DNA of 64,000 nt from Dyella dinghuensis (GTDB lineage: Bacteria; Pseudomonadota; Gammaproteobacteria; Xanthomonadales; Rhodanobacteraceae): positions 310,001 through 374,000 of the forward strand of contig NZ_RYZR01000003.1 of the NCBI RefSeq assembly GCF_003977615.1, given 5' to 3'. The notes beneath the pieces were generated by a model. It saw nothing but the letters and a program-made list of their open reading frames with translations, was not told where the DNA came from and did no database searches. The position numbers and the translations under genes are program-made. This document shows positions 48,335 through 57,817 of the stretch, in pieces; the first letter of the stretch is position 1, and the number at the start of each line of letters is the position of its first letter.

Positions 48335-51277
48335 ATGAGCCGAATACTTTCCCTTCCCGTGCAAACCCAAAGCGGCTCCCATGATGTGGAGTGGCTGGGG
48401 CGCCTTATCGAGGCAACTACGCCAGAAGAAGTCAGTACGCTCATCGAAATACTGCTCGAAGCTCAATACGGGTGCACGCGGGCGCAGGTTTTCTGGCTCA
48501 ACCCTCGCGGTAGAACCGACCGGCTCCCGGACGATCCTGCCATCGTAAGCCTCTCGAAAGCAGCGCTTGCAGCACTGGACGGCAAGCTGGCATCTGCGGA
48601 TGGCCAGAAACTGGCTGTGTCGCTTTTGCTGCAAGAGCAAGTGGTGCTTGTTATCAGCGTCACGGCAGACACATCCGCACGCGCAATCCTGACTAACCTC
48701 GATACTTTTTTGCAGCTGGCAGTGCGCCAACTCGGCCATGCGTTGAAGCTCGCCAAGCTTTACGCCTCGCACAGCCAGCTGGAACATTCGGAAAACCTGC
48801 AACGCGCCCTCTTTGCCATCTCCGATCTTGCCGGCTCGAATCTCGACATGCCGGACATGCTGCGCGAAATTCATCGCATCGTCGGCGGATTGATGTACGC
48901 CGAAAACTTCTTCATCGTCCGCTACTACCCCGAGCGCGAAACGCTTCGTTTTCTCTACTACGCCGACATCAATGACGACGATCAACCCGACACCATGCAC
49001 GAGATGCGTCTGGACGATCGCAGGAACACCCTGACCTGGTATCTGCTGACTCGGGGCGCGCCGTTAATGGGCAGCAACGAGCAGCTGCTCGAACAGATCG
49101 AATACGGCCCGCTTAGAATTTCCGGCCCGGATAGCGAAGACTGGCTGGGTGTGCCGATGCTACACAGCGGCGTCGTGCACGGCGCGCTGGTCGTGCAGAG
49201 TTACGGCAATCACAAACTTTATACACGTGACGATCTCTCACTGCTTGAATTCGTCGGCAGCCACATTCTTACATCGCTGGAACGCAAGGAAAGCAAGGAC
49301 GAGCTGGAGCGCCGTGTACGGCAACGCACCGAAGAACTCGATCAGGTAAACCGGGGATTGCGCCAGGAAGTGCGCGAGCGCCTGCGCGCCGAACGACTGC
49401 AGGAGGCGCTATTCAAAGTCGCCCAGCTGGCCACCGCGGACATCGATGAAAAGTCGTTCTACGAACGCGTCCACGATGTCGTCGGCGGCTTGCTGGATGC
49501 ACGAAATTTTTTCATCGCGCTATTGAGCGACGATCACGCAAACCTGGAATTCCCTTACTACATCGACGCCGGCGAACATCGCAGGCACACGCGGCCGGTT
49601 GGCCGCGGCCTCAGCGAATACGTCATGCGGCGTGGTCAGGCGTGGTCGGGCACGAGCGAGGACATCATTGCGCTGTCCCAGACCGGCGAGGTCGTTCCAC
49701 GCCACATCGGCCAACCTTCCGCCAGCTGGCTCGGCGTTCCGCTCAAAGTGGATGACGATGTCATCGGTCTTGTCGTCGTTCAAACCTACGACGAAGACGC
49801 CCGCTACAGTGCATCCGATCAGGAACTGCTGAGCTTCGTTGCGTTGCAGATTGCCAACAGTATTTATCGCCGACGCTCGGCAGCGGCGCTGCATCAGGCG
49901 AACTTGCGACTGGAACACCGTGTAGAAGAGCGCACGCGCGAGCTGCGTGCCGAGATTGCACGCCGCGAGCAGATGCAACAGCAGCTGCATCATCAGGTGA
50001 TGCACGATCCGTTGACGGGACTGCCCAACCGCGGTTGCCTGCGCGAACGCCTTGACAGCATCCTCAACCGGATCCAACACGAACGTAATCGACGCTGCGC
50101 GCTCCTGTATCTGGATATCGACCGCTTCAAGGTCATCAACGACAGCCTCGGTCATCTCGCCGGCGACGAATTTCTCAAAGCTATCGCCATGCGTCTGCTG
50201 ACACACGTGCGCGAGCCGGACATGGTGGCTCGACTATCGGGCGATGAATTCGCCATTCTGCTCGAAGATATCGAAGTCACCGCTACAGCCACGGCGATTG
50301 CCGATCGCGTGCTGCAAGCCGTAGCGATACCGCTGCGCATCGCCGGTAAGGAGTTGGAGCCTTCCGTCAGCGTAGGCATCGCGTGCGGCGATGCCACCTA
50401 TCTGGACGCAGACGAATTGATCCGCGATGCGGACCTGGCGCTTTATCAGGCCAAGCAGATGGGCCGCAAACGTTTTGTCGTATTCGACGAAGCCCTGGCG
50501 AAGGACATGGTGGACGTACTCGCCATGGAAAGCGAGCTTCGCAAGGCGTTGCGGCAAAACGAGTTCGAGCCCTATTTCCAGCCCATCTGCCGGCTCAACG
50601 ATGGCAAGGTGATGGGCTACGAAGCCTTGATCCGATGGAACCATCCGCAGCGCGGACTTTTGAGACCGCACGATTTCGTCAAGATTGCTCAGGACAGCGG
50701 TTTGATCGAAGCGATCGATTGGCGTCTTTTCGAACAGAGTTGCCGCCTGTTGGTGCAAATAGCGCCGCAGGATCCGTTCATTACCTTCAACGTCTCCGCA
50801 CTACATCTACGTCATGTCGACTTCGATATCCGCGTTCTGAAAATGCTTGAGCGCGCGGGCCTCGATCCTTCGCGGCTTATTACAGAGGTCACCGAAGGTG
50901 CGTTGCTGGATAATCCGGAGAGTGTGCGCGCCACACTGGAGCGTTTACGAAGCGCCGGCGTCGGCGCCGCGCTGGATGACTTCGGTACGGGCTATTCCTC
51001 GCTCAGCTATCTGCACTCGCTGCCCTTGCGCATGCTGAAGATCGACCGTGCGTTCGTGCAAGAGCTAGACAAACCCGGTAGCAGTAATAGCACCACCGTG
51101 GTTGCTGCGATCCTCGCTCTGGCGCACGCGCTCAATATCCAGGTGATCGCGGAAGGTATTGAAACGCAGGCACAGCGCAACGCGCTGTTGAGCATGGGTT
51201 GCGAAATGGGACAGGGTTATCTGCTTGGCCATCCGCTGCCGCTACAGCACTGGGTCGGTCCGCAAACGACGGAGTAG
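48335..51277 (+). CDS. GAF-GAF-GGDEF-EAL cyclic-di-GMP signalling protein
   Basis: This 980-residue cytoplasmic protein has an N-terminal region, two clear GAF-type sensory domains (about 155-325 and 355-510, with WLGVPMLHSGVVHGALVVQS and WLGVPLKVDDDVIGLVVVQT), and coiled linkers such as LERRVRQRTEELDQVNRGLR. The GGDEF domain starts DPLTGLPNRGCLRERL and has RLSGDEFAILLED (near 632). Its inhibitory RxxD site is intact (REPD, five residues before). The EAL domain has GYEALIRWNHPQRGLL (near 762) and DDFGTGYSSLSYLHSLPLRM. SGDEF instead of GGDEF leaves cyclase activity in doubt; EAL residues look complete. It probably tunes c-di-GMP in response to a GAF ligand. Confidence 0.93.
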   Translation: MSRILSLPVQTQSGSHDVEWLGRLIEATTPEEVSTLIEILLEAQYGCTRAQVFWLNPRGRTDRLPDDPAIVSLSKAALAALDGKLASADGQKLAVSLLLQEQVVLVISVTADTSARAILTNLDTFLQLAVRQLGHALKLAKLYASHSQLEHSENLQRALFAISDLAGSNLDMPDMLREIHRIVGGLMYAENFFIVRYYPERETLRFLYYADINDDDQPDTMHEMRLDDRRNTLTWYLLTRGAPLMGSNEQLLEQIEYGPLRISGPDSEDWLGVPMLHSGVVHGALVVQSYGNHKLYTRDDLSLLEFVGSHILTSLERKESKDELERRVRQRTEELDQVNRGLRQEVRERLRAERLQEALFKVAQLATADIDEKSFYERVHDVVGGLLDARNFFIALLSDDHANLEFPYYIDAGEHRRHTRPVGRGLSEYVMRRGQAWSGTSEDIIALSQTGEVVPRHIGQPSASWLGVPLKVDDDVIGLVVVQTYDEDARYSASDQELLSFVALQIANSIYRRRSAAALHQANLRLEHRVEERTRELRAEIARREQMQQQLHHQVMHDPLTGLPNRGCLRERLDSILNRIQHERNRRCALLYLDIDRFKVINDSLGHLAGDEFLKAIAMRLLTHVREPDMVARLSGDEFAILLEDIEVTATATAIADRVLQAVAIPLRIAGKELEPSVSVGIACGDATYLDADELIRDADLALYQAKQMGRKRFVVFDEALAKDMVDVLAMESELRKALRQNEFEPYFQPICRLNDGKVMGYEALIRWNHPQRGLLRPHDFVKIAQDSGLIEAIDWRLFEQSCRLLVQIAPQDPFITFNVSALHLRHVDFDIRVLKMLERAGLDPSRLITEVTEGALLDNPESVRATLERLRSAGVGAALDDFGTGYSSLSYLHSLPLRMLKIDRAFVQELDKPGSSNSTTVVAAILALAHALNIQVIAEGIETQAQRNALLSMGCEMGQGYLLGHPLPLQHWVGPQTTE

Positions 51278-51358
51278 TTGTCGTTTTGCAAAGTGCACTA
51301 ACAGAGTGACGCTGACCCGAAAACTCATCCAAAAGTGCGAGATCCTCCGAATTCCTGC

Positions 51359-51446
51359 TCGTCATTCCCGCGAAAGCGGGAATCTAGCGTCTGTGCATTT
51401 CACAAGATTCAAAGTCACTGGATTCCCGCTTTCGCGGGAATGACGA
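51359..51446. repeat. Paired REP-like element
   Basis: Arms at 51359-51387 and 51418-51446 are inverted copies (one mismatch), each containing CCCGCGAAAGCGGG or its complement. The arms flank a 30-base centre. It lies downstream of the GGDEF/EAL gene in a 280-base gap with no gene. Outer bases CGTCATTCC are shared with the element at 26932-27049. Confidence 0.85.
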
Positions 51447-51557
51447 GCAAAAAGATCAAACAGACATGCAAACGCCGACCGTTCCTAAAGAATGGCCGGC
51501 GTCCGAAACAAATGGGTTATTCAGAGCGAATCGATCGCTACAACGTTGCGCAACCGC

Positions 51558-51791
51558 TCAAACATGCGAAACGTGTTGATGCTTTTCCTTGACCTCGCGC
51601 AATAGCTCCAGCACATGTGCGCGCTGCTCGCGTCGTTTCTGTTCCTGCGCAGCCAGCAGTTCCTGTCGGCGAGTCATCCTGACCGACCCTTGCTGCACCG
51701 ATGTTTTCCCATGCGGGTGAACGATGCGCGCGATGTAGTCGGATAACACGCTGAACTGCCATGGAGAATGGGGTGCGCCTGGTGCATTCAT
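51558..51791 (-). CDS. Short unrecognised protein with basic helical C-terminus
   Basis: A 77-residue frame has GGAGG seven bases before ATG. It reads MNAPGAPHSPWQFSVLSDYI and ends with a long charged helix TRRQELLAAQEQKRREQRAH, then VLELLREVKEKHQ. No signal peptide, membrane segment or known domain is seen. A DNA- or RNA-contacting helix is possible but not shown. Confidence 0.55.
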   Translation of the reverse strand: MNAPGAPHSPWQFSVLSDYIARIVHPHGKTSVQQGSVRMTRRQELLAAQEQKRREQRAHVLELLREVKEKHQHVSHV

Positions 51792-52018
51792 ACTGGGCCT
51801 CCACGCTAAGGTTACCCGCAGCAGGATCGTCTCTCTGCCCGGACATTCAATGTGCGCTACGGCTCGTTAGGCATTCGTAACGGCAGCAGCATGGGCGCCG
51901 TTACGAAAAAACAATGTCACGCGCACCCTTCGCAAGAGAAAACGTTTCCAGCAAGTATTGGCGCCACTTTGCGGGCACCGTAGACTGGTTACAGAGTAAC
52001 GAATGAGGCCGTGTAAAG

Positions 52019-52480
52019 ATGCTGCGTATCGTCCCCGGCGACTTCAGCGACCCGCGTATCGTCGCGTTGCTTGACACCCACGTGACCAGTGCCCGGGCGC
52101 AAACCGCACCCGGCAGTGCGCATGCGCTGGACCTTACTGGACTGCAATCGCCCGATGTCCTTTTCTGGGCAATCTGGGAAGACGACGAACTGCTCGGGGT
52201 CGGCGCACTGAAACAACTCTCGCCCACTGAGGGTGAAGTGAAGTCGATGCACACCTCGCAGTCCACACGCCGGCGCGGCGCTGGCAGCGCCATGTTGCGT
52301 CACATCATTGAAAGCGCTCGCAAAAACGGCATGACACGCCTGAGTCTTGAAACCGGCTCGTGGGACTACTTCATTCCCGCGCGTACGTTCTATCAACACC
52401 ACGGCTTTATCGAATGCCCACCATTTGGCGACTACAAGGCCGATCCGCATAGCGTTTTCATGACACTCGATCTGACATAG
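52019..52480 (+). CDS. GNAT-family acetyltransferase
   Basis: This 153-residue acetyltransferase has the GNAT layout: LRIVPGDFSDPRIVALLDTH, WAIWEDDELLGVGALKQLSP, the acetyl-CoA loop TRRRGAGSAMLRHIIESARK (Arg/Gly-rich), and LSLETGSWDYFIPARTFYQH with a terminal strand FMTLDL. Small-molecule GNATs acetylate amines; no substrate can be deduced. It is followed 46 bases later by a flavoprotein reductase on the same strand. Confidence 0.9.
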   Translation: MLRIVPGDFSDPRIVALLDTHVTSARAQTAPGSAHALDLTGLQSPDVLFWAIWEDDELLGVGALKQLSPTEGEVKSMHTSQSTRRRGAGSAMLRHIIESARKNGMTRLSLETGSWDYFIPARTFYQHHGFIECPPFGDYKADPHSVFMTLDLT

Positions 52481-52526
52481 TTGACGACGCCTTTTCGCTC
52501 AATCCCCTGCTCGGTGAAGGATTCCC

Positions 52527-53903
52527 ATGAACCGTAGCTTCGATGCCATCATTGTCGGCGCCGGACAGGCCGGCCCTTCCCTCGCCGGCCGCCTTACCGC
52601 CGCCGGTATGAATGTGGCGATTGTTGAACGCCACTGGTTCGGCGGTACCTGCGTCAACACCGGCTGCATGCCGACGAAAACCCTGGTCGCCAGCGCACGA
52701 GTGGCGCATCAGGTACAACGCGCCGCCGAGTACGGCGTGAACGTTCCCGCTGGCGTGACCATCGATTTTCCGCGCGCCATGGCACGTGCGCACACCGTAA
52801 CGATGAACTCGCGCGGCAATATCGAGCGCTGGTTGGGCGGCATGGATCGTCTGACCGTGCTGCGCGGTCACGCCCGCTTTGAAAGCGCCGATACGCTGCG
52901 CGTAAACGATGAAACGATTTCCGCGCCGCGCGTCTTCCTCAATGTCGGCGGCCGCGCGGCAGTGCCTGCCATGCCTGGCGTCGATGACATCACCTACCTG
53001 ACCAACACGTCGATCCTGCAACTGGACACGCTTCCCCGCCACCTTGCCGTGATCGGCGGAAGTTACATCGGACTGGAATTCGCACAGATTTTTCGCCGCC
53101 TCGGCTCAGAAGTCACCGTTGTCGAAAAGCAGTCGCGATTGATCGCACGCGAGGACGAAGACGTGTCGGTCACGATTCGCCAGATATTGGAAGCAGAAGG
53201 CATTCACGTGCGCACCGACGCCGAATGCATCGCGTTTGCCAAACATCCGGACGGTGCTACCGTCAAAGTGGACTGCACATCGGGTGCGCCGGAAATCGTC
53301 GCCAGCCATGTATTGCTGGCGGTCGGACGCCGCCCCAACACCGACGACCTCGGGCTGGACAAGGCCGGGGTTCACACCGATAAGCGTGGCGACATTGTTG
53401 TAGACGACACGCTCGCCACCAATGTGCCCGGCATCTGGGCGATGGGCGATTGCAACGGTCGTGGCGCCTTCACACACACTGCTTATAACGACTACGAAAT
53501 CATCGCCGCCAATCTGCTCGACAAGGACAACCGCAAGGTTTCGTCGCGAATCGTGGGTTATGCGCTCTACATCGACCCGCCGCTGGGCCGCATCGGGCTA
53601 ACCGAAACCCAGGCACGGGCGAGCGGCAAGCGGTTGATGATTTCCAAGCGCCCGATGACGCGCGTCGGCCGTGCCGTCGAACGCGGCGAAACGCAAGGCT
53701 TCATGAAAATCATTGCCGACGCCGATACGCACCGCATGCTCGGCGCCGCCATTCTTGGCATCAGCGGTGATGAAGCAATCCATGGCGTGCTCGATCTGAT
53801 GAATGCCGATCAGCCCTACGAAACATTGAAATGGGCCGTGCCGATTCATCCGACCGTCTCGGAATTGTTGCCGACGCTAGTAGGCGATCTGCAGCCTATT
53901 TGA
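52527..53903 (+). CDS. Pyridine nucleotide-disulfide oxidoreductase (mercuric-reductase/Lpd-like)
   Basis: This 458-residue flavoenzyme has an N-terminal FAD site FDAIIVGAGQAGPSLAGRLT, redox-active disulfide FGGTCVNTGCMPTKT, an NAD(P) site VIGGSYIGLEFAQIFRRLGS, FAD motif VPGIWAMGDCNGRGAFTHT and a C-terminal dimer domain with HPTVSELLPTLVGDLQP. The CxxxxC pair marks the MerA/Lpd/Sth group. Dihydrolipoamide, mercury or another oxidant could be the substrate: no E2/E3 partner or mer operon lies nearby, so the role is open. It may be co-transcribed with the GNAT gene. Confidence 0.9.
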   Translation: MNRSFDAIIVGAGQAGPSLAGRLTAAGMNVAIVERHWFGGTCVNTGCMPTKTLVASARVAHQVQRAAEYGVNVPAGVTIDFPRAMARAHTVTMNSRGNIERWLGGMDRLTVLRGHARFESADTLRVNDETISAPRVFLNVGGRAAVPAMPGVDDITYLTNTSILQLDTLPRHLAVIGGSYIGLEFAQIFRRLGSEVTVVEKQSRLIAREDEDVSVTIRQILEAEGIHVRTDAECIAFAKHPDGATVKVDCTSGAPEIVASHVLLAVGRRPNTDDLGLDKAGVHTDKRGDIVVDDTLATNVPGIWAMGDCNGRGAFTHTAYNDYEIIAANLLDKDNRKVSSRIVGYALYIDPPLGRIGLTETQARASGKRLMISKRPMTRVGRAVERGETQGFMKIIADADTHRMLGAAILGISGDEAIHGVLDLMNADQPYETLKWAVPIHPTVSELLPTLVGDLQPI

Positions 53904-53918
53904 TTGCAACGCACTTTG

Positions 53919-54078
53919 CTCCCTCTCCCCTTCCGAGAGAGGGTTGGGGTGAGGGGTGCGAGACCTGCGCGGAGAATTTTTTTCGCGGTCAAATTCTGCA
54001 AAGAATTCGCGAACTACTTGATGCCTTTTCGCAAGATTTGCCCCTCACCCCAGCCCTCTCCCCGGAGGGTAGAGGGAG
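53919..54078. repeat. Inverted repeat element (CCCTCTCCCC type)
   Basis: The arms at 53919-53956 (CTCCCTCTCCCCTTCC.. then GGTTGGGGTGAGGGG) and 54041-54078 (CCCCTCACCCCAGCC.. then AGAGGGAG) are inverted near-copies around an 84-base centre with AT tracts. This kind of dispersed element is common in intergenic DNA of proteobacteria. It lies between the converging flavoprotein and PQQ-type dehydrogenase genes. Confidence 0.8.
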
Positions 54079-54104
54079 CGTAAGGCTGCGTGTAACCAGA
54101 ATTG

Positions 54105-55862
54105 CTAACGCGCGTTGCCGACGTAATCCACGCGCCAGATGGAATTCGATCCATCGTCGGTGACCAGCAGCGAGCCATCCGGCGCGGCGGTCACGCTGAC
54201 AGGCCGACCCCACACGCGTCCATCGGGCAGCACGAAGCCAGTGAGAAAATCTTCGTAATCGCCGCTTGCCTTGTCCGTATGATGACGTGGCAGGCGAATC
54301 ACTTCATACCCTACGCGCGTCGCCTTGTTCCATGAACCATGCTCGGCCGCAAACAGGTCGCCCTGATAGTCGCTCGGGAATCGATGGGCTTCATAAAACG
54401 TAATCTGCAGCGATGCGTTATGCGGCTGCAGAATCACATCCGGCGTAATGACCTTGTCCTTCAATTCCGGATGCTTGCCCTCGTGACGCGGATCCTGATG
54501 ACCGCCCATATACCACCATGGCCATCCGTAAAAACCGCCTTCGCGCACGGACGTAATGTAATCAGGCACCAGATTGTCGCCCAGTCCATCGCGCTCGTTC
54601 ACCGTTGTCCACAGCTGACCGTTGTTCGGATCGACCGCGATGCCGGACGGATTGCGAATGCCCGACGCGTAGATGCGCATATTCGAGCCATCCGGATGAA
54701 AAGCGAGAATATCCGCACGGTCTTTTTCAGCCGGCGTGGTGTCCGGATCATCCACATTCGAACCGGAGCCTACCGCGACGTACATGGTTTTGTTGTCCAG
54801 CGAAAACGCCACGTCGCGCGTCCAATGTCCGGGACCGTGCGGAAGATCGACGACATGTTGCGCCGGTCCGCGCGCCTGCAAATCGCCGTTGTGATACGGG
54901 AAGCGCACAACGGCATTCGTGTTGCCGATATAAACCCATTGCGGATTCGCGCCGAGCGGATAGAACGCGATGCCGTAAGGATGATCCAGATGCGTGGCGA
55001 ACACCGCTGTTTGCTTCGGCTTGCCGTCCGCTGTCATACCACGATAGATGCGGATCTGTCCGTTACCGCTTTCCGCAAGAAAAATATCGCCGTTCGGCGC
55101 AACGCGAATCACGCGCGGCGTATTCAAACCTTCCGCAAAAAGATTCACTTTGAATCCGGCCGGAGCCTTGGGTATCGCACCTTCAGGGCGTGCCACCAAC
55201 GTCGGCGCATTGCCAGCAGAGCTGGTGGCATACGGTGCAGGTAAATCGGCAATCGTGATCTTGCGCGACCGGCCCGGCTCCTCGTAGCGGAAGTCGGTAA
55301 ACGGCGGTTGCGGAGGCGGCGTAGTAATCGGTGATGCCATCGCCGGGTTTTGTGCGACCTGTACCGGCTTGGCAGTCGGCAAGACCTTCAGATACGACAC
55401 GATCTGCCAGCGTTGCTGCTCGGGTAGCGATACCCACGACGGCATGCCGTTGGCTACATCGCCCTTCGAGATGAACCAGAACAATGCGCCGTCGGTGGCC
55501 AGTTGCGCGTCGCCGTGCGATAGCGATGGGATATTGCCGGTGCCCTGCCCGCTGGCACCGTGGCAACTCGCGCAATGCGCGGCATAGAGCGCACTCCCTG
55601 CGTTAACGGCCGAGGCTTGACCGCTATACGGATTGGCGACTGACGATGCGCTCGCGGGCGCACCGTGAAATGCCGCGTTATCCGCAGCACTGCACGTTAC
55701 AGAAGTGAGCAAACCAATCGCACAAACGGTGGCGATGGACAGGCGGGATGAAGGGGAAAACACGAACGATTGGGCGGCCAAGATCTGTCTCCACTCGCGT
55801 GATGTCAGTAACGGGGAAATGTCATCGCTGACGCAGTGAGCGCCGAACCACGTTCGCAACAT
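54105..55862 (-). CDS. Cytochrome c-sorbosone dehydrogenase fusion
   Basis: This 585-residue exported protein has an N-terminal signal segment (RLSIATVCAIGLLTSVTCSA) and a class I cytochrome c domain with haem motif CASCH (GSALYAAHCASCHGASGQGT, axial Met in GMPSW). A proline-rich linker (ITTPPPQPPFTDF) leads to a soluble six-bladed PQQ sugar-dehydrogenase propeller (LNTPRVIRVAPNGDIFLAES, GIAVDPNNGQLWTTVNERDG, GGFYGWPWWYMGGHQD). PQQ-linked aldose or sorbosone oxidation feeding electrons through the fused cytochrome is inferred. The frame begins 33 codons before VFSPSSRLS, so the true start is uncertain. Confidence 0.87.
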   Translation of the reverse strand: MLRTWFGAHCVSDDISPLLTSREWRQILAAQSFVFSPSSRLSIATVCAIGLLTSVTCSAADNAAFHGAPASASSVANPYSGQASAVNAGSALYAAHCASCHGASGQGTGNIPSLSHGDAQLATDGALFWFISKGDVANGMPSWVSLPEQQRWQIVSYLKVLPTAKPVQVAQNPAMASPITTPPPQPPFTDFRYEEPGRSRKITIADLPAPYATSSAGNAPTLVARPEGAIPKAPAGFKVNLFAEGLNTPRVIRVAPNGDIFLAESGNGQIRIYRGMTADGKPKQTAVFATHLDHPYGIAFYPLGANPQWVYIGNTNAVVRFPYHNGDLQARGPAQHVVDLPHGPGHWTRDVAFSLDNKTMYVAVGSGSNVDDPDTTPAEKDRADILAFHPDGSNMRIYASGIRNPSGIAVDPNNGQLWTTVNERDGLGDNLVPDYITSVREGGFYGWPWWYMGGHQDPRHEGKHPELKDKVITPDVILQPHNASLQITFYEAHRFPSDYQGDLFAAEHGSWNKATRVGYEVIRLPRHHTDKASGDYEDFLTGFVLPDGRVWGRPVSVTAAPDGSLLVTDDGSNSIWRVDYVGNAR

Positions 55863-56122
55863 CTTTCATCGTGGTCTGCGCTCAAGGGGTATTGAACCTG
55901 TATACCGTGACAGATTCAGGCGATGTGAAACAGCGCCAAAAGTCTCGCATGCATTGTCGGGTGGCCGATCGATGGACGGCTGATCAAAGCTGCGGAATCG
56001 TTGCCCAATCATCCGATCTGGGCGTTATGGACAGATACGGACTTCGTGGTAACAAAAGTCGGGCGTGTTTGGCCGTCATCCCGGATGGACGGCCAAACCA
56101 AGTCAAAACTTGTCGCGACGAA

Positions 56123-56500
56123 TCAGAACGACGGCAACGTGCGCGGCTTCCGGACCGGCGGCGGCTCGGGCCGGTTGTCCGTCACCGAGACGCTGAGGAT
56201 TGCAAACGCGAAGCCGACAATGGCCAGCGCCAGGCCGCTCGGAATTTCCTGCAGCAAACGGATCAGTTTCGCCGCGCCGAACCACGAATGCGGGTTCGTC
56301 GCAAACGTACACGCTCCCGGGCAGACTTCACCCACCCAGGAGAACAACGTCGGCTGATTCATCCAGTTGCCGGTCTGCAACCAGCGAAGCGTCTGGAATC
56401 CCAGCCAGCAAATGGCCACCACATTCAGGGACACGCCAATTAACCAAAGCACCCATCCCAACGCGCCCCGCATCGCATGCTCAAGCTGCGCCTTTCCCAT
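56123..56500 (-). CDS. Hypothetical inner-membrane protein
   Basis: This 125-residue protein starts MGKAQLEHAMRGALGWVLWL after GGAGGTGCGAC. Two membrane segments (WVLWLIGVSLNVVAICWLGF, IPSGLALAIVGFAFAILSVS) flank a loop with CPGACTFATNPHSWFGAAK, and a Pro/Arg-rich cytoplasmic tail ends it (EPPPVRKPRTLPSF). I know no family. Cysteines in the loop may form a disulfide outside the cytoplasm. Confidence 0.65.
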   Translation of the reverse strand: MGKAQLEHAMRGALGWVLWLIGVSLNVVAICWLGFQTLRWLQTGNWMNQPTLFSWVGEVCPGACTFATNPHSWFGAAKLIRLLQEIPSGLALAIVGFAFAILSVSVTDNRPEPPPVRKPRTLPSF

Positions 56501-56686
56501 GTCGCACCTCCAGAGCCCCGCACGTACGTCTAGGCAGAACTCACCGTCTAAAAGTCCTTGCATAGTCCATGCCTAACGGCAGGACGCTTGCCACCTGCAC
56601 GTCTTATCGGCTATTTGGCACAGAGCTTTAGGGAATTTCGCGCTGAGGCGGCGCGTCGACCTAAGTGATTGATGTGACGAAGAACG

Positions 56687-57544
56687 TCAGGTTGCGGCGC
56701 CAGTGACAATGGCGGGCCACCAGTACCGCATGGCGAAAAAATAGGTCGCGACAACCAAAAGGCACACGGCGATCCCCATGATCGCCGCCCCCAATAGTTT
56801 GGTCGCGGCGCTCGCCCGCTCCGAACGTCCCCGCAGATACGCCTCGGCAACGAGCAAATTGGGCAGGTAGAAGAAGAACGCCATCACGACGTCGAACGGC
56901 CCGTGAAAATCATGTGTATGGCCAAGCTTGTGCGTCATCAAAAACCAGAAGCCGTACTCCATGCGGTACAGCCACGAACCTATGGCCAACGCGAACAGGC
57001 GGATGGCCCATTTACGGTGCGTTTCGAGTTCCCGGCGACGTGCGTACCAATACGTCTGAACAGCGCACAGCACCATCAAGACACCGTAAAGTCCAAACCC
57101 GATGTTCATCGCCAGGCCGCCAATCGTGCCGGTGACGGCAATAAAGGTAAGCCCACCCACACCTGCCACGGCAGCAGCGGTGACGTAGATGCGCCCCAGC
57201 CAACGATGTACCGCAGGGACATGCTGCCGAATCGCGCTCAGCAATTGCATGAAACCCAAGGCCAGAATCACACCGCCCGCGGCAAAGTGCAGACCGATGC
57301 CTACAGTCGACGCCGTGCTCGACGCGGTGTAGAGGCCCGGCAGCACGCCATTCCATCTGGATGCCGTGCCCGAAACCAAAGCGCCTGCATAGAAAATCAG
57401 GATATATAGCCCAAACAGGCCGCAGCTGATCCACGTGACCGCCGCAAGCACGTAGCTGCTGAAACCGAACAGGCGTGAAGGAAGCGTCACTTTTGCCGAT
57501 GACTGTTTCGCTTCTTCGATCGTCAACGCGTTAGCGTCTTCCAT
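56687..57544 (-). CDS. DUF2306 predicted membrane protein
   Basis: This 285-residue protein (MEDANALTIEEAKQSSAKVT) has about seven hydrophobic segments and conserved DUF2306-like histidines in LHFAAGGVILALGFMQLLSA, RQHVPAVHRWLGRIYV and LETHRKWAIRLFALAIGSWL, suggestive of haem or metal ligands. ATG at 57544 follows GGGGAGGACGTT. A 12-base palindrome lies about 63 bases upstream (57607-57618). The function is unknown. Confidence 0.8.
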   Translation of the reverse strand: MEDANALTIEEAKQSSAKVTLPSRLFGFSSYVLAAVTWISCGLFGLYILIFYAGALVSGTASRWNGVLPGLYTASSTASTVGIGLHFAAGGVILALGFMQLLSAIRQHVPAVHRWLGRIYVTAAAVAGVGGLTFIAVTGTIGGLAMNIGFGLYGVLMVLCAVQTYWYARRRELETHRKWAIRLFALAIGSWLYRMEYGFWFLMTHKLGHTHDFHGPFDVVMAFFFYLPNLLVAEAYLRGRSERASAATKLLGAAIMGIAVCLLVVATYFFAMRYWWPAIVTGAAT

Positions 57545-57606
57545 AACGTCCTCCCCCCATACCTTGCCATCGCAACCATGCGTACACGCAGCCGGCACCT
57601 ACTGAA

Positions 57607-57618
57607 TTAGACGTCTAA
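57607..57618. promoter_or_regulatory. Palindrome in divergent promoter region
   Basis: TTAGACGTCTAA is perfectly symmetric, upstream of the DUF2306 gene and in the 273-base gap before the next plus-strand gene. Confidence 0.35.
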
Positions 57619-57817
57619 ATGTTGACGCGCCCCAAGAAACGGTAAAGTCGTTCATTTACGTTTCTGCCTATTCTGAACGTTGCAACAGCAACTGTTAAGA
57701 CCAAAGACAAAAAAAGTACGGCCAGCTCGGCAACGCAACGCTTTCGGCACGAAAGAGAGCTTTTCCGCCCAAACGTCTACGCGCTTTCCACGTATGAACT
57801 TCCATAGTGGAATCCTG

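Noticed and set aside
51538-51846. Alternative 102-codon minus-strand frame overlapping the 77-codon gene
   Set aside because: It lacks a ribosome site and protein-like character; the 77-codon frame in another phase has GGAGG and a coherent helix.
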